This document shows positions 15,287 through 17,387 of a stretch of DNA of 17,387 nucleotides, piece after piece (within the stretch, counting starts at the first letter, position 1; every line of letters starts with the position of its first letter). The notes under the pieces were generated by a model. The model was not told where the DNA came from. It did not search any database and saw only the letters and a program-made list of their open reading frames with translations. The stretch spans positions 8,205-25,591 of the forward strand of contig NYYH01000047.1 of assembly GCA_002686705.1 (NCBI GenBank). Direction: 5' to 3'. Both the position numbers and the translations under genes were made by a program. Source of the DNA: Bacteroidota bacterium (lineage in GTDB: Bacteria > Bacteroidota > Bacteroidia > Bacteroidales > F082).

Positions 15287-15598
15287 ATGTCATTTTCATT
15301 TCTTAAAGGTTATAATGATCCTGATGTAAGGAATTGCACCACATACACTGAAGTAATAAAAAACAGAACAAAGTCTTTTCCAAACCATGTTGTATTTCGT
15401 TTTTTAGAAGATGGTATAAATGAAAATGGGTCATTTACATTTTTGCAACTACAATATAGGGCTCAGGCAATTGCTACTTCTTTGCAACGAACTGGTAAAA
15501 AGGGTGATTCAGTGCTTTTGTTATTTCAACCTTCGTTAGAGTATATTGCTTCCTTATACGCTTGCTTTTATTCTGGTTTTGTTGCAGTTCCAGCATAA
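15287..15598 (+). pseudogene. N-terminal fragment of a fatty acyl-AMP ligase (AMP-binding family)
   Basis: The 103 residues match only the start of a fatty acyl-AMP ligase (FAAL/FadD-like, normally about 570 residues or more). TYTEVIKNRTKSFPNHVVFRF opens the domain, then FTFLQLQYRAQAIATSLQ, then the recognisable LLLFQPSLEYIASLYACFYS leading to GFVAVPA. Homologues usually continue with YPP and then the ATP-binding motifs, all missing here, so the product cannot be active. The frame ends in a TAA created at the join with the choice-of-anchor L gene on the other strand. FAALs activate fatty acids as acyl-adenylates and pass them to acyl carrier proteins in lipid or polyketide pathways. The ATG at 15287 matches the usual family start. 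Confidence 0.75.
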
Positions 15599-17208
15599 CC
15601 GCAACCATCTGTTACAAGAACAGGAACAATATCAGGACTCGATTGTACCTGATAACTAATTGTTTCATGTGATATAATGTCACCGTCCCAGTAATAGGAT
15701 AAAGGAGTAACACCATTTTGAGTAATATCAGTTACTGTTAAGTCAAGAGTTTCTTTACAATAAGCTTCGTATATTTTTGGATTAGAAGTAAATGAAATGG
15801 GCTCATTATTTCTCAGATTAAAATTAATCCTACCCACATAGCCACCACCAAATGGTCCGGGAAAATCGCATGGATTGTTCGGATATTGAAATGAGATATT
15901 TGGGTAATCAGCATCAAGATTTGCAGCTGAAATAGTAATTATTTTAACAGTTTCACCCTCAAGAAAAGTAATAGAGTCGTTTGTTATGATTTCTCCATCA
16001 TCATAAGCAACCTCAACCTTATCTCTAAGCGACGGCAGAACTATTTTAAATGGAATAGAATAATCTGCATTTACGCTATCAACAAAAGTAAAAGTGGCTA
16101 CTATGTGATTACAGTTTTTAACAAGATCACATTCAAATTCTGGATTTGTATAATAATAATCAACTGACCAATCGGAATAATATGTAGCTGATACTGCTAC
16201 TTTGCTTGTGAGGCCTTTTTCTTTAAGAAATAGTGCTGAATTAATTTCAAATCCCGAGGGTAATAGCTCCGGATCGGGACTGTTCCAATAGAAATCTTCA
16301 ATTACAATTTTTACAAAATAACTACCGCAAGGAGTGACATTGTTATCAAAAACATGCAAAGGTCCCAGATTTCCAACAGTTTTTGTTAATCCATCGTATT
16401 GTGTTCCCAGAATAGTCCCAAACTCAGGATTTGGTTGGTAATAAGAAGCGTTACTTCCCTCATTAACATGACGTACAGTTATCCATCTTTGTGGCTCAGG
16501 TGGCATAAATGGTGGCCCTCCTGGCGCAGTAGGTGGGGTAAATGCAAGGTTATGAAACACAGAACTTTTTGTGATTGATATCCCAAACAAGTCAAATATT
16601 TGATCATTCGGGGGGAAGGGGGGTATAGTATCGGCGAAATTAGTAAGGTCAACATCAGTATCGGGTTGAACACCTATGGAAGGATATTCTTCTGATGCAA
16701 ATATATATTCCAATATCAGATAATCTCCAAATGGACGATATACAAATTCCAGGGCAGCGGCATCTCCCGTATAAGCAATATTTGTGTCACTCATTCCCAA
16801 ACCATCAAAAATAGTGTTGTACATTGTCAATAAATCAGGATCGCCTGAAAGATTAAAGGGATGGTAGTCATTAAAAGCATCCGAACTGGCTCCAATGTTA
16901 TTTGGAGCTTCTGCACTTTCTACCTTTCCATTTGATATTATGAGGCCTTTATCAAATCCAATATCACTCCCATTAAAGAACCTTCCAAATGCCTGATAAT
17001 TTCCTGTAAACTTAATAGTTGTTGAATCAACCATCCCTCCACGGCCACGAAGGATATTTTGTACCCATGCTTTTAAAGTATCAACATTGTATCCTGTGTT
17101 CTCATCAGGTGTAAGTTCTTCAACCTGTATTGGTATAGATGTTTGAGCACAAACTAATCCTGATACAACTAATAAAAAAACAAGCAATATGAATTTATAA
17201 TCCTTCAT
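15568..17208 (-). CDS. Choice-of-anchor L domain surface protein, 3' end truncated
   Basis: This is a 546-residue secreted protein. The ATG at 17208 is preferred to a TTG two codons upstream; it gives signal peptide MKDYKFILLVFLLVVSGLVC with cleavage after CA (about residue 21). Residues ~30-300 form a choice-of-anchor L domain, with FTGNYQAFGRFFNG, GFDKGLIISNGKV and the typical LEYIFASEEYPSI. Beta-sandwich-like regions follow, up to VLVTDGCGY. The last seven or so residues, GTATKPE, come from antisense of the acyl-AMP ligase, so the native C-terminus, normally long and ending in a T9SS or gliding-motility sorting domain, is missing. Full-length members are cell-surface or secreted adhesin-like proteins; without a sorting domain this one would not be anchored. 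The first ~535 residues look intact. Confidence 0.8.
   Translation of the reverse strand: MKDYKFILLVFLLVVSGLVCAQTSIPIQVEELTPDENTGYNVDTLKAWVQNILRGRGGMVDSTTIKFTGNYQAFGRFFNGSDIGFDKGLIISNGKVESAEAPNNIGASSDAFNDYHPFNLSGDPDLLTMYNTIFDGLGMSDTNIAYTGDAAALEFVYRPFGDYLILEYIFASEEYPSIGVQPDTDVDLTNFADTIPPFPPNDQIFDLFGISITKSSVFHNLAFTPPTAPGGPPFMPPEPQRWITVRHVNEGSNASYYQPNPEFGTILGTQYDGLTKTVGNLGPLHVFDNNVTPCGSYFVKIVIEDFYWNSPDPELLPSGFEINSALFLKEKGLTSKVAVSATYYSDWSVDYYYTNPEFECDLVKNCNHIVATFTFVDSVNADYSIPFKIVLPSLRDKVEVAYDDGEIITNDSITFLEGETVKIITISAANLDADYPNISFQYPNNPCDFPGPFGGGYVGRINFNLRNNEPISFTSNPKIYEAYCKETLDLTVTDITQNGVTPLSYYWDGDIISHETISYQVQSSPDIVPVLVTDGCGYAGTATKPE
15594..15598. other. Abrupt join: truncated acyl-AMP ligase to truncated choice-of-anchor L gene
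   Basis: Ligase homology on the plus strand runs through ...AVPA (GCA, 15593-15595). Choice-of-anchor L homology on the minus strand runs through ...DGCGY (TAT, 15595-15597). The two overlap by only a few bases, so there is no spacer between them. The shared CATA-like bases suggest microhomology. Confidence 0.65.
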
Positions 17209-17246
17209 GCTCAACCATTAAAACAGGGTTATTTTGTCAAGGACTT

Positions 17247-17277
17247 GCAAGATACAATTTTTATTTCTGCTTGTCAA
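17247..17277 (-). promoter_or_regulatory. Candidate promoter of the choice-of-anchor L gene
   Basis: On the minus strand TTGACA (17272-17277) is followed after 17 nt by TATCTT, and in Bacteroidota terms TTG is followed after 20 nt by TATCTTGC (partial TAnnTTTG). The ATG is about 38 nt downstream of the -7 box. The sequence TTGTCAAG occurs twice here, at 17234-17241 and 17271-17278. Confidence 0.4.
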
Positions 17278-17309
17278 GCTAACCCATCTTTTTGAAGTTA
17301 CCCCATTTT

Positions 17310-17387
17310 TTAAGTGAAGCCAAATTCTAATTGCTCTATATCTCTATCAGGAGGCCTGGCCGCCGTTATTTTTCCTGGAGAGCGTCT
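17310..17387 (-). CDS. Unidentified C-terminal ORF fragment at the window edge
   Basis: An open frame of 25 codons enters from the right edge and ends at TAA (17310-17312). The peptide is basic at first (RRSPGKITAARPPDRD) and ends IEQLEFGFT. It contains the GC-rich stretch GGCGGCCAGGCCTCC, unlike the rest of the window, which could indicate a different source such as an insertion element. I do not recognise a family and the fragment may be non-coding. Confidence 0.2.
   Translation of the reverse strand, partial: RRSPGKITAARPPDRDIEQLEFGFT

Overview
The window looks like chromosomal or metagenome-assembled DNA from a free-living, AT-rich Bacteroidota (Bacteroidia-like). Supporting this are a C-terminal type IX secretion (T9SS) sorting domain, a choice-of-anchor L surface protein, a PorT-type outer-membrane barrel, a DUF2147 protein, and repeated matches upstream of genes to the Bacteroidota promoter -7 element TAnnTTTG.

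Layout. Positions 1-50 hold the 5' part of a tRNA-Ser(GGA) on the minus strand. Next, on the minus strand, come a class II (adenosylcobalamin-dependent) ribonucleotide reductase nrdJ with its terminator, and a 1100-residue outer-membrane protein that joins a dead gluzincin-like domain, a beta-propeller and a BamA-like barrel. From 6.7 to 11.3 kb lie mostly single housekeeping genes: a glyoxalase II-like metallo-hydrolase, a family 9 glycosyltransferase (LPS heptosyltransferase type), a thioredoxin-fold redox protein, a small outer-membrane barrel, a secreted DUF2147 protein and a SAM methyltransferase.

From 11.3 kb to the right edge the region is damaged or rearranged. A T9SS-exported GH8 glycoside hydrolase is complete from signal peptide to sorting domain except for one in-frame TAA at codon 46. 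After a small PAS protein comes a stretch of about 1.84 kb (about 13762-15597) holding the N-terminal part of a GT-C/TMTC-type membrane glycosyltransferase, a complete alpha/beta hydrolase and, divergently, the N-terminal 103 residues of a fatty acyl-AMP ligase. Both ends of this stretch are abrupt joins. On the left it abuts a small membrane protein that lacks a start codon; on the right it abuts a choice-of-anchor L gene that lost its 3' end at the same bases where the ligase is cut. This is either a real insertion or rearrangement, or an amplification or assembly chimera; the sequence alone cannot decide. The last 80 bases are more GC-rich and may enter a different element.

I see no CRISPR array, prophage, identifiable transposase or defence system. 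The most notable items are the single-stop GH8 gene, the two broken joins and the pseudo-peptidase/propeller/barrel fusion protein.
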